Positions 1-7,612 of a stretch of DNA of 64,000 nucleotides are shown one piece after another. The first letter of the stretch is position 1, and every line of letters begins with the position of its first letter. Origin of the DNA: Mycobacterium sp. (lineage in GTDB: Bacteria; Actinomycetota; Actinomycetes; Mycobacteriales; Mycobacteriaceae); contig JAGQTU010000002.1 in assembly GCA_020438865.1 (NCBI GenBank), positions 62,001 through 126,000 on the forward strand. Reading direction: 5' to 3'. The translations under genes were made by a program, and so were the position numbers. Under the pieces are notes generated by a model. The model made no database searches and had not been told where the DNA came from. It was given only the letters and a program-made list of their open reading frames with translations.

Positions 1-252
1 CACCGCGGGGGTGGGCAGCACCCCGACCCGCAGCGCGTCCACGCCCTCGCTGGTCACCCCGGCGATCACCGCGGCTTCCAGCATCTCCCCGCTGGCGCGC
101 GGGTCGCGGCCGATGACCGCGAAGCGTCGGCCCGGGCCCGGGGTGGCGGCCAGCCGGCGGGCCGCGGCCGCCCCCAGTGCCAGGGCCAGCTCGGCGGTCA
201 GCTCCTGGTTGGCGACGCCTCGGACCCCGTCGGTCCCGAACAGTCGACCCAT
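1..252 (-). CDS. glmM: Phosphoglucosamine mutase, N-terminal part (cut by window edge)
   Basis: Converts glucosamine-6-phosphate to glucosamine-1-phosphate, feeding UDP-GlcNAc for peptidoglycan. Only the first 84 codons are present; the rest, including the phosphoserine loop, lies beyond position 1. The start [12 protein letters not shown] is the near-invariant N-terminus of GlmM and fixes the ATG at 252. [10 protein letters not shown] stretch follows, as in the alpha-D-phosphohexomutase fold. In mycobacteria glmM follows rplM-rpsI on the same strand, as here, but a secreted-protein gene with its own terminator lies between, so glmM probably has its own promoter in 253-353. Confidence 0.95.
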   Translation of the reverse strand, partial: MGRLFGTDGVRGVANQELTAELALALGAAAARRLAATPGPGRRFAVIGRDPRASGEMLEAAVIAGVTSEGVDALRVGVLPTPAV

Positions 253-353
253 GCGGACAAACCTCTCACAGACGTCGCGTTATGGCACAACCGACGAGGT
301 TATCGGGCCACGTCGCGACCGAACCGACTTTGAGACGAGACCACCCACGCAAA

Positions 354-387
354 CACCACCCGCACCCGGGTCCGGGTGCGGGTGGTG
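354..387 (-). terminator. Hairpin terminator of the secreted-protein gene
   Basis: A perfect 16-bp inverted repeat (CACCACCCGCACCCGG and its complement) with a 2-nt centre starts 20 nt past the stop codon of the minus-strand gene ending at 407. The minus strand then reads TGTTTGC, so the U-tract is weak, as is common in mycobacteria. It separates that gene from glmM. Confidence 0.75.
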
Positions 388-406
388 CCGTCGGCTGAGC
401 GAGCTC

Positions 407-844
407 CTACCGACCCATTTGGCCCGGCGTCGTCGGCGACGCGCTCGGCGGCACGGTCGCGGTGTTGCGGTTCTGGCCCGGGGCGTTGGCGGAGTTACCC
501 GGTCCGGTGAGGGCGGTGTTCTGCGAGAAGGTGTAGCTCAATCCGGCGGTGCCGGTGGTGCACACCGGGACGGACTCGACCTGGTTCGCGTCAAGCTGCG
601 GCAGAGCGCCCGCGAGGTCCTGGGCCGGGCACACCGTGGTGGCGAGGGTGGTGGCGCTGGCCAGCGAGACGTCCTGCATGACGCCGATCTCCTGGCCGTT
701 GACGCTGACCGTGACGTTCAGCTTGCCGTCGCCGACGAAGGACTGGCTCTCGGGCGGAGCCGCGTGCGCCAGGCTCAGGCCACCCGCCGCGAGCATCGAG
801 CCACCCAGAATCACACCGGCGGCCGTCTTCTTCATCTTGTTCAT
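407..844 (-). CDS. Secreted protein of unknown function
   Basis: 145 aa. The ATG at 844 has a strong AAAGGAG site 5 nt upstream, and the product begins MNKMKKTAAGVILGG, a signal peptide with likely cleavage after AHA (about residue 23). The mature part has a short beta-rich-looking domain with VNGQEIG and two cysteines (in TVCPAQD and VPVCTTG) that could form a disulfide. A Pro/Thr/Ser-rich low-complexity tail follows. I recognise no family. The frame stays open upstream to 1117, but that part lacks coding character and lies in the leader. Export to the cell envelope or medium is inferred from the signal sequence only. Confidence 0.8.
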   Translation of the reverse strand: MNKMKKTAAGVILGGSMLAAGGLSLAHAAPPESQSFVGDGKLNVTVSVNGQEIGVMQDVSLASATTLATTVCPAQDLAGALPQLDANQVESVPVCTTGTAGLSYTFSQNTALTGPGNSANAPGQNRNTATVPPSASPTTPGQMGR

Positions 845-1075
845 GTTTGCTCCTTTTCTGCTGCGTTGTGGGCAGGGATCCAGAGCTGCGGGAGGTTCAC
901 CACACAGCCCCGAAGGAGGACGTCGACCCCCCGGAAAGGTCCGCCTCCTACCTCGGGAAACCGACATGGGTCGGCCTCCTGAGGCTTGCCGGGGGCCCAA
1001 GGATTCAAACCAAAACTTAATGATCGGTCGCCGCGTCACCCGTGAACTGGGCTTTCGCGCTGTGAGCCGGCGCAC
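845..1075 (-). other. Upstream region of the secreted-protein gene, no gene seen
   Basis: About 230 nt between the rpsI terminator and the secreted-protein start. Reading the minus strand there is an AT-rich patch around 1005-1025 containing TAAGTT (1019-1014), a possible -10. It would give a leader of about 165 nt containing AGGAGG/CCTCCT inverted repeats. No convincing ORF. Promoter position is uncertain. Confidence 0.3.
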
Positions 1076-1127
1076 AAAAAACTCGCCGGGCACGTCCAGC
1101 CAGAAGGACTGGAACATGCCCGGCGAG
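1076..1127 (-). terminator. Intrinsic terminator of the rplM-rpsI operon
   Basis: CTCGCCGGGCA (1082-1092) pairs perfectly with TGCCCGGCGAG (1117-1127), with a further inner TCCAG/CTGGA pairing. On the minus strand the stem is followed directly by TTTTTT (1081-1076). It lies 24 nt after the rpsI stop. This is the most canonical terminator in the window. Confidence 0.92.
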
Positions 1128-1150
1128 CTCGCGTCGAGACGCGCGGCAGG

Positions 1151-1657
1151 TCAGCGCTTGCTGTACTGCGGCGCCTTGCGGGCCTTCTTCAGGCCGTACT
1201 TCTTGCGCTCGATGGCGCGCGGATCGCGGGTCAGGAAGCCCGCCTTCTTCAGCGCCGGGCGGTCCTCCGGCTGCACCAGGATCAGCGCACGGGCGATGGC
1301 CAGGCGAAGCGCGCCGGCCTGCCCGGACGGGCCGCCACCATCGAGGTGGGCGTAGATGTCGAAGGAGTCGACCCGGTCCACCGTCACCAGCGGAGCCTTG
1401 ATGAGCTGCTGGTGCACCTTGTTCGGGAAGTAGTTCTCCAGCGTGCGGCCGTCGAGGTTGAACTGGCCGGTGCCGGGAACCAGGCGCACCCGCACCACGG
1501 CCTCCTTGCGGCGGCCGACGGTCTGGATCGGGCGGTCGATGATGACCGGCTCGCGCGGCGTGGCCACCTCGGTCACCTCAGGGGTGACGTCCGCGGTCTC
1601 GACGGTCTCCTCGGCGATCGCCTCGACGGCGGTCTCGGTCTCGGTTGCTTCGGTCAC
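1151..1657 (-). CDS. rpsI: 30S ribosomal protein S9
   Basis: 168 aa. The S9 core is clear: [13 protein letters not shown], a central [19 protein letters not shown] block, and the basic C-terminal tail ending APQYSKR whose last Arg contacts P-site tRNA. The first ~40 residues form an acidic Glu/Thr/Val-rich extension typical of actinobacterial S9 and absent from E. coli. The start is GTG at 1657, inside a GTGA overlap with the rplM stop, so S9 is translationally coupled to L13. Co-transcribed with rplM and terminated at 1076-1127. Confidence 0.98.
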   Translation of the reverse strand: MTEATETETAVEAIAEETVETADVTPEVTEVATPREPVIIDRPIQTVGRRKEAVVRVRLVPGTGQFNLDGRTLENYFPNKVHQQLIKAPLVTVDRVDSFDIYAHLDGGGPSGQAGALRLAIARALILVQPEDRPALKKAGFLTRDPRAIERKKYGLKKARKAPQYSKR

Positions 1658-2097
1658 TGGGCCACCTGCTTGATCTCGAACGGAATCGGCTGCTGTGCGC
1701 TGTGCGGATGATCCGGCCCGACGTAGACCTTGAGCTTCTTCTGGATCTGCCGGCTCAGCTTGTTGTGCGGCAGCATGCCCACGATCGCCTTCTCGACGAC
1801 ACGGTCGGCGTGCTTGGCCATCTCGTCACCGAGGGTGCGGGCCCGCAGGCCGCCGGGGTAACCCGAGTGGCGGTAGGCCATCTTGGAATCCAACTTGTCG
1901 CCGCTGATGGCGATCTTGTCGGCGTTGATGACGATGACGAAATCGCCACCGTCGACGTTCGGCGTGAATGTCGGCTTGTGCTTGCCGCGCAGCAGAGTCG
2001 CTGCCGCAACGGCGAGCCGGCCGAGCACCACGTCGGTGGCGTCGATGACATACCACGAACGTGTGGTGTCACCCGCCTTCGGCGTGTACGTAGGCAC
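1654..2097 (-). CDS. rplM: 50S ribosomal protein L13
   Basis: 147 aa, the usual length. Family landmarks include [15 protein letters not shown] near the N-terminus, [17 protein letters not shown], the [10 protein letters not shown] motif and MLPHNKL near the C-terminus. L13 is an early-assembling large-subunit protein. The GTG start at 2097 has GAGAGGT 6 nt upstream. Its stop overlaps the rpsI start by 4 nt (GTGA), giving the universal rplM-rpsI operon. The 240 nt upstream (2098-2337) hold its promoter and that of the divergent GH3 gene; I could not place them confidently. Confidence 0.98.
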   Translation of the reverse strand: MPTYTPKAGDTTRSWYVIDATDVVLGRLAVAAATLLRGKHKPTFTPNVDGGDFVIVINADKIAISGDKLDSKMAYRHSGYPGGLRARTLGDEMAKHADRVVEKAIVGMLPHNKLSRQIQKKLKVYVGPDHPHSAQQPIPFEIKQVAQ

Positions 2098-2340
2098 AGC
2101 ACTACCTCTCGTTTTCGGGGGTGTCCCCCGGTGGTGGGTCCCGGCGTGACCGGGTGCCGGTCGAGGCGTCGACGGTGGGGTTGTGACTCTCGGCGACCAA
2201 CACTGACCCGAGATCCCGGCTCACCCCGCGAGAACTCGCGGCGTACCGCACGCCAACGAGGCAGCTTACCTGGGGTTATCCGCGCAGGTCAAAACGCCCT
2301 TATCCTCGCCTCGGGGACGCGATCGCAGAGGAGCGCCGTG

Positions 2341-4083
2341 GTGGAAGCCCAGTACCCGTATCAGGACGCGGGGTTGTCGGTGCACCAGCGCGTCGAGGAC
2401 CTGCTGTCGCGGATGCCGCTGGCCGACAAGGTCGGGCTGATGTTCCACACCATCGCGGTGCCCGCCGACGTCGACGCGGTGGTGCCGCTGTTCGGGGAAC
2501 GCTCGCTGCGCTCGCTGGTGGACAAGGGTCTGCGGCACTTCAACGTCCTGGGCTCGCTGCCGGACGGCCGGTCCTTTGCCCAGTGGCACAACAGCGTGCA
2601 ATCCGCCGCGCTTCGGCACCCGCTGGGCATCCCGGTGACCTTCTCCTCCGATCCGCGGCATCACTTCGGCGACAATCCGCTGACCCAGATGATGGCGGGG
2701 CCCTTCTCCCTGTGGCCCGAGCCGCTCGGGCTGGCGGCGATCGGCTCGGCGGACCGGGTGCGGGAGTTCGCCGACATCGTGCGCCAGGAGTACCTGGCGG
2801 TCGGCATCCGCGTCGCGCTGCACCCGCAACTCGATGTGGCGACCGAACCGCGCTGGTCGCGGATCAACACCACGTTCGGCGAGGACGCCGAGCTCACTTC
2901 CCGGCTCGGCGTCGCCTACGTCGACGGCCTGCAGGGTGCCCGACTCGGTGCCGATTCGGTGGCCGCGATGGTCAAGCATTTCCCGGGCGGCGGTCCCCAG
3001 CTCGACGGCAACGACCCGCATTTCGGGTGGGGACGCGAGCAGGTCTATCCCGGCGACAACGCCGCCTACCACCTGCGGCCGTTCCGCGCCGCACTCGACG
3101 CCGGCGCGGCGGAGGTGATGCCCTACTACGGCATGCCGGTCGGGACCGACTGGGACGAGGTGGGGTTCGGCTTCAACAAGTCGGTGATCACCGGACTGCT
3201 GCGGGACGAGCTGGGATTCGACGGGATCGTCTGCACGGACTGGGGTTTGGTGAGTGACCACCCCGATCTGGGGGACCTGGGCGTCGCCCGGGCCTGGGGG
3301 GTCGAGCACCTGGGCCCGGCCGACCGGGCACTGCGGGTGATCGAGGCCGGCGCCGACCAGTTCGGCGGCGAGGACTGCACCGAAGTGCTGCTGGGACTGG
3401 TGCGCGACGGCCGGGTCAGCGAATCGCGGATCGACGAGTCGGTGCGCCGGTTGCTGCGGGTCACGTTCACCCTGGGGTTGTTCGAGCACCCGTTCGTCGA
3501 CGAAGAAGCGGCATCGATCACGTTGGGCCGCAGCGATTTTCGCGATGCTGGCTTGGCCGCCCAGCGCGATTCGCTGACCCTGCTAACCAATACCGGGCTG
3601 CTGCCCCTGGCGCGCGGGGCCAAGGTGTTCGCCCCGCAGATCAGCGCGGCCGCGCTCGAGGGTCACGCGACAAGGGTCGACGACCCGGCCGCCGCCGACG
3701 TCGCCGTGCTGCGGATCAAAGCACCGTACGAACCGCGCACCGAGGGGATGGCCGCGTTGTTCCACCACGGCTCGCTCGAGTTCGCCGCCGAGGAGGTGCG
3801 CCGGATTCGCGCGGTGTGCGCGGCGGTGCCCACCGTCATCGACGTCTATCTGGACCGGCCCGCGGTGTTGACCCCGTTGGCCGGCGCCGCGGCCGCGCTG
3901 ATCGCGAACTTCGGTGTGTCCGAGCGGGCGCTGATCGCGGTGTTGTTCGGGGCCGCCGAACCGCGCGGCACCCTGCCGTTCGACCTGCCCCGTTCCGACG
4001 CGGCGGTGGCGGCCAGCCGCACCGACGTCGCGTTCGACACCGCCGATCCGCTGTTCCGGTTCGGCCACGGTCTGCGGTATTGA
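2341..4083 (+). CDS. Glycoside hydrolase family 3 protein
   Basis: About 580 aa with the GH3 layout: an N-terminal TIM-barrel domain (about residues 10-370) and an alpha/beta sandwich domain (about 380-580). The barrel shows KHFPGGG (K212, H213) and a TDWG motif whose Asp (about 300) is at the expected nucleophile position. This suggests a beta-glucosidase or other exo-acting retaining glycosidase; the substrate cannot be read from sequence. No signal peptide, so likely cytoplasmic. Tandem GTG codons at 2338 and 2341 follow AGAGGAG; spacing favours 2341. The frame is open far upstream, but that part is not coding-like and overlaps rplM antisense. It lies at the join between two conserved blocks, so probably an accessory gene. 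Confidence 0.88.
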   Translation: MEAQYPYQDAGLSVHQRVEDLLSRMPLADKVGLMFHTIAVPADVDAVVPLFGERSLRSLVDKGLRHFNVLGSLPDGRSFAQWHNSVQSAALRHPLGIPVTFSSDPRHHFGDNPLTQMMAGPFSLWPEPLGLAAIGSADRVREFADIVRQEYLAVGIRVALHPQLDVATEPRWSRINTTFGEDAELTSRLGVAYVDGLQGARLGADSVAAMVKHFPGGGPQLDGNDPHFGWGREQVYPGDNAAYHLRPFRAALDAGAAEVMPYYGMPVGTDWDEVGFGFNKSVITGLLRDELGFDGIVCTDWGLVSDHPDLGDLGVARAWGVEHLGPADRALRVIEAGADQFGGEDCTEVLLGLVRDGRVSESRIDESVRRLLRVTFTLGLFEHPFVDEEAASITLGRSDFRDAGLAAQRDSLTLLTNTGLLPLARGAKVFAPQISAAALEGHATRVDDPAAADVAVLRIKAPYEPRTEGMAALFHHGSLEFAAEEVRRIRAVCAAVPTVIDVYLDRPAVLTPLAGAAAALIANFGVSERALIAVLFGAAEPRGTLPFDLPRSDAAVAASRTDVAFDTADPLFRFGHGLRY

Positions 4084-4117
4084 GGCCGATCCGCCGGTTC
4101 GCCGCCGTGCGCTGGTC

Positions 4118-4123
4118 TAGCCT
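4118..4123 (+). promoter_or_regulatory. Probable -10 element (TAGCCT) of the 4152 gene
   Basis: TAGCCT fits the mycobacterial TANNNT -10. Transcription starting about 7 nt downstream would give a leader of about 20 nt that contains the GGAAGGGGG ribosome site before the ATG at 4152. Confidence 0.5.
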
Positions 4124-4151
4124 GAGACGGCTCACAGGAAGGGGGACGACC

Positions 4152-4424
4152 ATGAAGAAGCGCACGACCGTTCTGCTGACCGGTTTGGCGATGACGCTGC
4201 TGCCGATGGCGGCGGCGCCGAGCGCGCAGGCCGTGTGCGGTGAAGTGGGCGGACCCTACGTGAACGCCAACGGCTGCCTGATGCCCGGCGAGGGCGCCGC
4301 CATCGCGGGCAGCATCGTGGCGGCGGACGCCTGGGACGAGGCGCGGCAGCGCTGGGAGGGCCGGCCGCCGTGCTTCACCCCCGCGGGTGTGCCCTACTAC
4401 ACCCCCGGGGATATGCCCTGCTGA
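4152..4424 (+). CDS. Small secreted Cys-containing protein
   Basis: 90 aa. Starts MKKRTTVLLTGLAMTLLP with probable signal cleavage after AQA (about residue 28). The mature peptide is about 62 residues with four cysteines (VCGEVGG, GCLMPGE, PCFTPAG and the C-terminal PC), so two disulfides are possible. Pro/Gly/Tyr-rich C-terminus. A very good ribosome site (GGAAGGGGG) supports this ATG. Function unknown. Its stop TGA abuts the stop of the convergent VOC gene as a TGATCA palindrome, leaving no room for a conventional terminator. Confidence 0.75.
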   Translation: MKKRTTVLLTGLAMTLLPMAAAPSAQAVCGEVGGPYVNANGCLMPGEGAAIAGSIVAADAWDEARQRWEGRPPCFTPAGVPYYTPGDMPC

Positions 4425-4778
4425 TCAGCGCCGGTGCTGCACGATGTTGACGACGTTGCCGTCCGGCGCCCGCACGAAGAACCGGTAGACGCCCCACGGC
4501 TCGGTGGTGAGCGGGTGCACGATCTCGTAACCGAGCCGCCGGGCTTCCTCGTAGGCTGCCTCGACGTCCTCGGCGTGGACGGACAGCACCGGTGTCTCAG
4601 GTGCGGTCGCGTCCTCGGTGACCAGCTGCACGTGCGCCCCGGTGTCCGGCGCGGTGTAGCGGGCCACCCAGCCGAGGTTGAACTCCTCGTCGGTGAGCCC
4701 GAGATATCCGGTGTAGAAGCCGTTAGCGGCCCCGATGTCGACTACCCGCAGGTTGGCGGTGATGCGTTTCGCTCGCAT
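4425..4778 (-). CDS. VOC (glyoxalase/bleomycin-resistance) family protein
   Basis: 117 aa, one vicinal oxygen chelate module pair (beta-alpha-beta-beta-beta twice). Seen: N-terminal RITANLRVVDIGAANGFYTGYLG, a middle VLSVHAEDVEAAYEEARRLG helix, and a C-terminal FFVRAPDGNVVNIVQH that supplies the metal/substrate edge. Such proteins act as metal-dependent isomerases, dioxygenases or antibiotic-binding proteins; the substrate is unknown. I chose the ATG at 4778 because it begins directly before the first beta strand; an extension to 4811 is possible. Divergent from the tandem-repeat gene at 4911, sharing a 132-bp intergenic region. Confidence 0.82.
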   Translation of the reverse strand: MRAKRITANLRVVDIGAANGFYTGYLGLTDEEFNLGWVARYTAPDTGAHVQLVTEDATAPETPVLSVHAEDVEAAYEEARRLGYEIVHPLTTEPWGVYRFFVRAPDGNVVNIVQHRR

Positions 4779-4910
4779 TGCCCCGGTATTGCACCCGCCG
4801 CGAGGTGCCAAACCGGCTCCTGCTCTTGGGATCGGTAGCCGCCTTGACGGCGTCTGCTTGACCTATCGGCGACGCGACACCTGCGGAGCCCGGACAGAAG
4901 GAACGCTGCA

Positions 4911-5270
4911 ATGACCACCATCCATAACGTGAAGCAGATCATCATCGGCGGGTTCATTGCGGGCGGCGTCGCCCTGGCCGCCATGGGCCTGGGCACCGGC
5001 GTTGCCGGCGCAGCCGGGGACGGCTCGGTACGCGTGTCCGACCAAGCCGAACACGCAACCGGTGACGGCTCGGTCCGCGTCGGGCACCCCGGCGAACACA
5101 AAGCCGGTGACGGCTCGGTTCGCATCGGGCACCCCGGCGAACACAAAGCCGGTGACGGCTCGGTTCGCATCGGGCACCCCAGCGAACACAAAGCCGGTGA
5201 CGGCTCGGTTCGCATCGGGCACCCCGGCGACCGCGCCGCCGGTGACGGCTCGGTGCGGGTCGCCCGCTAG
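4911..5270 (+). CDS. Exported protein made of 15-residue tandem repeats
   Basis: 119 aa. A hydrophobic N-terminus (MTTIHNVKQIIIGGFIAGG, ending near AGA at about 35) acts as signal or anchor. The rest is five full 15-residue units and one partial unit of consensus GDGSVRIGHPGEHKA. Each unit carries one Arg, two His, one or two Lys/Glu and a GDGS turn, giving a hydrophilic, possibly metal-binding or surface-exposed rod. Units 2-4 are nearly identical at DNA level, so recent expansion is likely. AAGGAA precedes the ATG. No known family recognised. Function unknown; the strict periodicity shows that the frame is selected. Confidence 0.75.
   Translation: MTTIHNVKQIIIGGFIAGGVALAAMGLGTGVAGAAGDGSVRVSDQAEHATGDGSVRVGHPGEHKAGDGSVRIGHPGEHKAGDGSVRIGHPSEHKAGDGSVRIGHPGDRAAGDGSVRVAR
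5016..5270 (+). repeat. 45-bp coding tandem repeat, 5 full copies and 1 partial
   Basis: Units start at 5016, 5061, 5106, 5151 and 5196, with a truncated sixth at 5241. Units 3 and 4 differ by one base; unit 1 and the second half of unit 5 are the most diverged. 45 bp equals 15 codons, so copy-number change keeps frame, the pattern of a coding minisatellite (VNTR). Confidence 0.95.
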
Positions 5271-5327
5271 GACTGTCTCGGACCCAGTTCTGCCCACTCC
5301 GCTTCACGAGCCACCAAACCGCTCGGC

Positions 5328-5333
5328 TAGGGT
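5328..5333 (+). promoter_or_regulatory. Probable -10 element (TAGGGT) of the 5343 gene
   Basis: TAGGGT ends 9 nt before the ATG at 5343, predicting a transcript with only a few untranslated bases. No good ribosome site is seen, in line with leaderless-type initiation. Confidence 0.5.
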
Positions 5334-5342
5334 CTGGTGCTC

Positions 5343-5765
5343 ATGACGAATCTTCGCCCGCTTTCCGCCGCCATCGCCGCTGGCGCCGTGTCCGCCGCTG
5401 CGTTCTGCGGAACCGGCATTGCCGGCGCCGACCCGAACGCGGTTGCGCCCACCATGCTGAACACCACCTGCACGCTGGACCAGATCATGGCCGCCACCAA
5501 GGTGGCCGACCCGGTCGCCTACGGGGCGATCGTGGAGAAGTACAACTCCGAGCCGGGTTGGGTGCAGGGCGGGGTCGTTTACCACCTGAATTTGTTCCTG
5601 CAGAAGTCGCCGCAGGAGCGGCAGGCCGAGATCGCTGAGATCGGCCGCTTCTTCCCGCAGTACGCGGGGCTGTTCACCGCCGCCGCCCCGGTCGCCGACG
5701 CCGTCGCCGCGCAGTGCTCGACGTTCCCGGCCACCGATCCCGGCGTCTGGAACCTCACCCCCTAA
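5343..5765 (+). CDS. Haemophore-related secreted protein
   Basis: 140 aa. Signal peptide MTNLRPLSAAIAAGAVSAAA with cleavage near GIAGA-DP (about 30). The mature domain begins with a conserved TTCTLDQIMAATKVADPVAY pattern, has a NLFLQKSPQERQAEI helix and ends with a second Cys (AAQCSTFP). This is the layout of the mycobacterial haem-binding haemophore-like family (Rv0203-type): an all-helical exported domain with one disulfide. Haem binding itself is inferred. A GTG six bases upstream is an alternative start, but the -10 at 5328 argues for the ATG. The DUF1214 gene follows 6 nt later, so the two may be co-transcribed. Confidence 0.82.
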   Translation: MTNLRPLSAAIAAGAVSAAAFCGTGIAGADPNAVAPTMLNTTCTLDQIMAATKVADPVAYGAIVEKYNSEPGWVQGGVVYHLNLFLQKSPQERQAEIAEIGRFFPQYAGLFTAAAPVADAVAAQCSTFPATDPGVWNLTP

Positions 5766-5771
5766 CCCGAC

Positions 5772-6842
5772 GTGACCCGGCCCGGTCAGGACAACGCCGC
5801 GACCCGGCTGGCCCGCGCGCTCGCAGACAACAGCGCGATCGTCGAACGCGAAATCGAGGGCCTCGGTGAACTCGAGGCCCAGCGCGCGTTGTTCTTCCTG
5901 CTGTCCGCCTATGACCTGGCGACCGAGATGTGGTTCCAGAAGGGCGATCCCGCGGCACCCGTTCTGACGAACTGGGAACGTCCGTGGCGCAAGTACGGCG
6001 GCGACAACCCGACCACGATCTACCTCAGCGCTCCCATCTCCCCGGCGATGACCTACCGGCTTCAGGGGCCGATCGGTGACGCCGTCTACGCCGGCGTGCA
6101 GGTCTACACCCGCGGCGCGGGCTACAACGCGCCGTCGGCCAACATCTCCGATCGTCGGCTGCTCGGGGACGGCCGCGATATCGACCTGCTGATCGGTGGC
6201 GACGATCCGGGCGACGGCCGTCCGTGGCTGCCGCTTGTCGCCGACGACTTCCTCGTCATGGTTCGGCTCTACCACGAGCACGCGCCGGAATCCGAAGCGG
6301 CGCTGTCGATTACCCGCACCGGTGGCGCGGACCCGGCGCCAATGTCGTGGTCGCAGCGTGCGGACCGGGCCGAGGAGTATTTCCGCGACGAGATTCAGTG
6401 CACCATCTCGGTCACCGAGACGGTGCGGTCCGCCGGGGTCAACGCCTACCCGCCCCCGGATGCCCCGGTGCACCAGCCGCGCTACACCGGTGCGCTGTTC
6501 CCCACCCTCGACAACGTTTACGACGGCTTCTACGTGCAGCTGGAATCCGGTGCGGCGCTTCGGTTGCGCGGCCGGCCGCCGCAGGCACGGTTCTGGTCGT
6601 TCGTCTTCTACGACCGTTGGTTCAACACCCCGGACTTCCCCGCACACCGCTGCTATCTGACCGGTGCCGACATCGTCCTCGACGACGACGGCGGTTACGA
6701 GGTGATCCTCGGTCCCGACGATCCGGGACACCCGAACTGGATCGATACCGCCGGGCTCCGGGACGGGATCTTCGCGATCCGCTGCCTACTGCCCGAGCAA
6801 CGGGAACTGCCGACGGCCGAGGTCATCACCGCCGGCCGCTGA
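5772..6842 (+). CDS. DUF1214 domain-containing protein
   Basis: 356 aa starting GTG at 5772, 6 nt after the haemophore-like gene. The C-terminal half matches the DUF1214 pattern of porin-like/exported proteins: QARFWSFVFYDRWFNTPDF, then DIVLDDDGGYEVILGPDDPGHPNWIDT, the conserved GxPNW(I/L)xT signature. The N-terminal region has an ALFFLLSAYDLATEMWF helix. There is no signal peptide, so cytoplasmic or peripheral location is likely. Molecular function is unknown. Co-location with two haemophore-like genes may be incidental. Confidence 0.8.
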   Translation: MTRPGQDNAATRLARALADNSAIVEREIEGLGELEAQRALFFLLSAYDLATEMWFQKGDPAAPVLTNWERPWRKYGGDNPTTIYLSAPISPAMTYRLQGPIGDAVYAGVQVYTRGAGYNAPSANISDRRLLGDGRDIDLLIGGDDPGDGRPWLPLVADDFLVMVRLYHEHAPESEAALSITRTGGADPAPMSWSQRADRAEEYFRDEIQCTISVTETVRSAGVNAYPPPDAPVHQPRYTGALFPTLDNVYDGFYVQLESGAALRLRGRPPQARFWSFVFYDRWFNTPDFPAHRCYLTGADIVLDDDGGYEVILGPDDPGHPNWIDTAGLRDGIFAIRCLLPEQRELPTAEVITAGR

Positions 6843-6850
6843 TCGTCGGA

Positions 6851-7219
6851 TCAGAAGTTGTGGCAGTTGTTGACGGCCCTGCCGATCGGACCAGTGGACG
6901 AATCCATGATGTCATCACTGACACCCAGCCATTGTTCGTAGCCGAGCGTCTGCTCCAACGTGTTGACCAGCGGCTGGCGTTGACCAGGCGGGGCAGCGAG
7001 GACGACGGCCAGCCCGTCCCGCAACTCCTGCTCCAGCTTCGGATCCCGATTGATCCGCCACCAGATGACGGGATCGTTCTGCTGGATCGAGGACATGATC
7101 TGCTGATCGGAGCACGTCGTCATGTTCAGATCGTCGGCGTGGGCCGGACCCGCTGCCGCGATCGCGAGACAGGCGAGGCCGGCCGCCGCGCCCACCTGCG
7201 AAAGCCCTCGGACGCGCAT
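6851..7219 (-). CDS. Second haemophore-like secreted protein
   Basis: 122 aa from the ATG at 7219, which has AGGGG 7 nt upstream. A TATGCT -10 instead places a leaderless start at the ATG at 7234 (five more residues), so both starts are plausible. A signal peptide ends at AHA-DDLN. The mature part again starts with TTCSDQQIMSSIQQNDPVIWW and closes with NNCHNF, the two-Cys helical haemophore pattern seen in the 5343 gene, with a helix of PPGQRQPLVNTLEQTLG type. The two paralogues flank the DUF1214 gene and converge on it. Haem binding inferred, not shown. Confidence 0.8.
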   Translation of the reverse strand: MRVRGLSQVGAAAGLACLAIAAAGPAHADDLNMTTCSDQQIMSSIQQNDPVIWWRINRDPKLEQELRDGLAVVLAAPPGQRQPLVNTLEQTLGYEQWLGVSDDIMDSSTGPIGRAVNNCHNF

Positions 7220-7241
7220 ATTGAATCCCCTCATGCCAGGC

Positions 7242-7247
7242 AGCATA
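7242..7247 (-). promoter_or_regulatory. -10 element (TATGCT) of the second haemophore-like gene
   Basis: TATGCT is followed by 7 nt and an ATG (7234), the spacing of a mycobacterial leaderless start. A later ATG (7219) has its own ribosome site. Confidence 0.55.
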
Positions 7248-7289
7248 GATGCGCGGCCACGTCCCGGGAGCACTTCGGGTCAGCCTGGA

Positions 7290-7604
7290 TCAGTGCACAA
7301 GCTTGAGCCCGACCACGCCGCCGATGATCATCACCAGGAAGACCGCCTTCAGCGGCGAGGCCGACTCCCCGCCGGTAGCCATCGCGTAGACCACCGTGAG
7401 AACCGCCCCGATTCCCACCCAGACGGCGTAGGCGGTCCCGATCGGCAGGTTGCGCATCGCATACGCCAGCCCCGCCATGCTGCCGATGATCGCGACCACG
7501 AACACCACGCTCGGTGACAGCTTGGTGAACCCTTCGGACTTGCCCATCGCCGTTGCCCACACCGCTTCGAGCACACCGGATAGGACGAGAACCAGCCACG
7601 ACAC
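7290..7604 (-). CDS. gdx: Guanidinium exporter, SMR family (Gdx/SugE type)
   Basis: 104 aa, four transmembrane helices. Glu13 in SGVLEAVWA is the essential SMR carboxylate, with Trp16 next to it. RNLPIGTAYAVWVGIGA in helix 3 is the signature that separates Gdx/SugE from drug-exporting EmrE/Mmr proteins. Gdx proteins exchange protons for guanidinium. I chose GTG at 7604: GGGAGG lies 6 nt upstream, and the longer open frame would run into the riboswitch at 7613-7658. The riboswitch and protein subtype agree with each other, so guanidine-induced expression is a strong inference. Confidence 0.92.
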   Translation of the reverse strand: MSWLVLVLSGVLEAVWATAMGKSEGFTKLSPSVVFVVAIIGSMAGLAYAMRNLPIGTAYAVWVGIGAVLTVVYAMATGGESASPLKAVFLVMIIGGVVGLKLVH

Positions 7605-7612
7605 GACGTTCC

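Noticed and set aside
1645..2340. N-terminal extension of the GH3 gene by about 230 codons
   Set aside because: It would run antisense through rplM, and a good ribosome site precedes GTG 2341.
5016..5270. Tandem repeats considered as a CRISPR array
   Set aside because: Units are contiguous without spacers, keep a reading frame and vary at codon level; they encode protein repeats.
6848..6860. TCAGAAGTTG near 6851 as a fourth ychF-tail copy
   Set aside because: Only 10 bases match copy C, and they are the end of the haemophore-like gene; identity does not extend.
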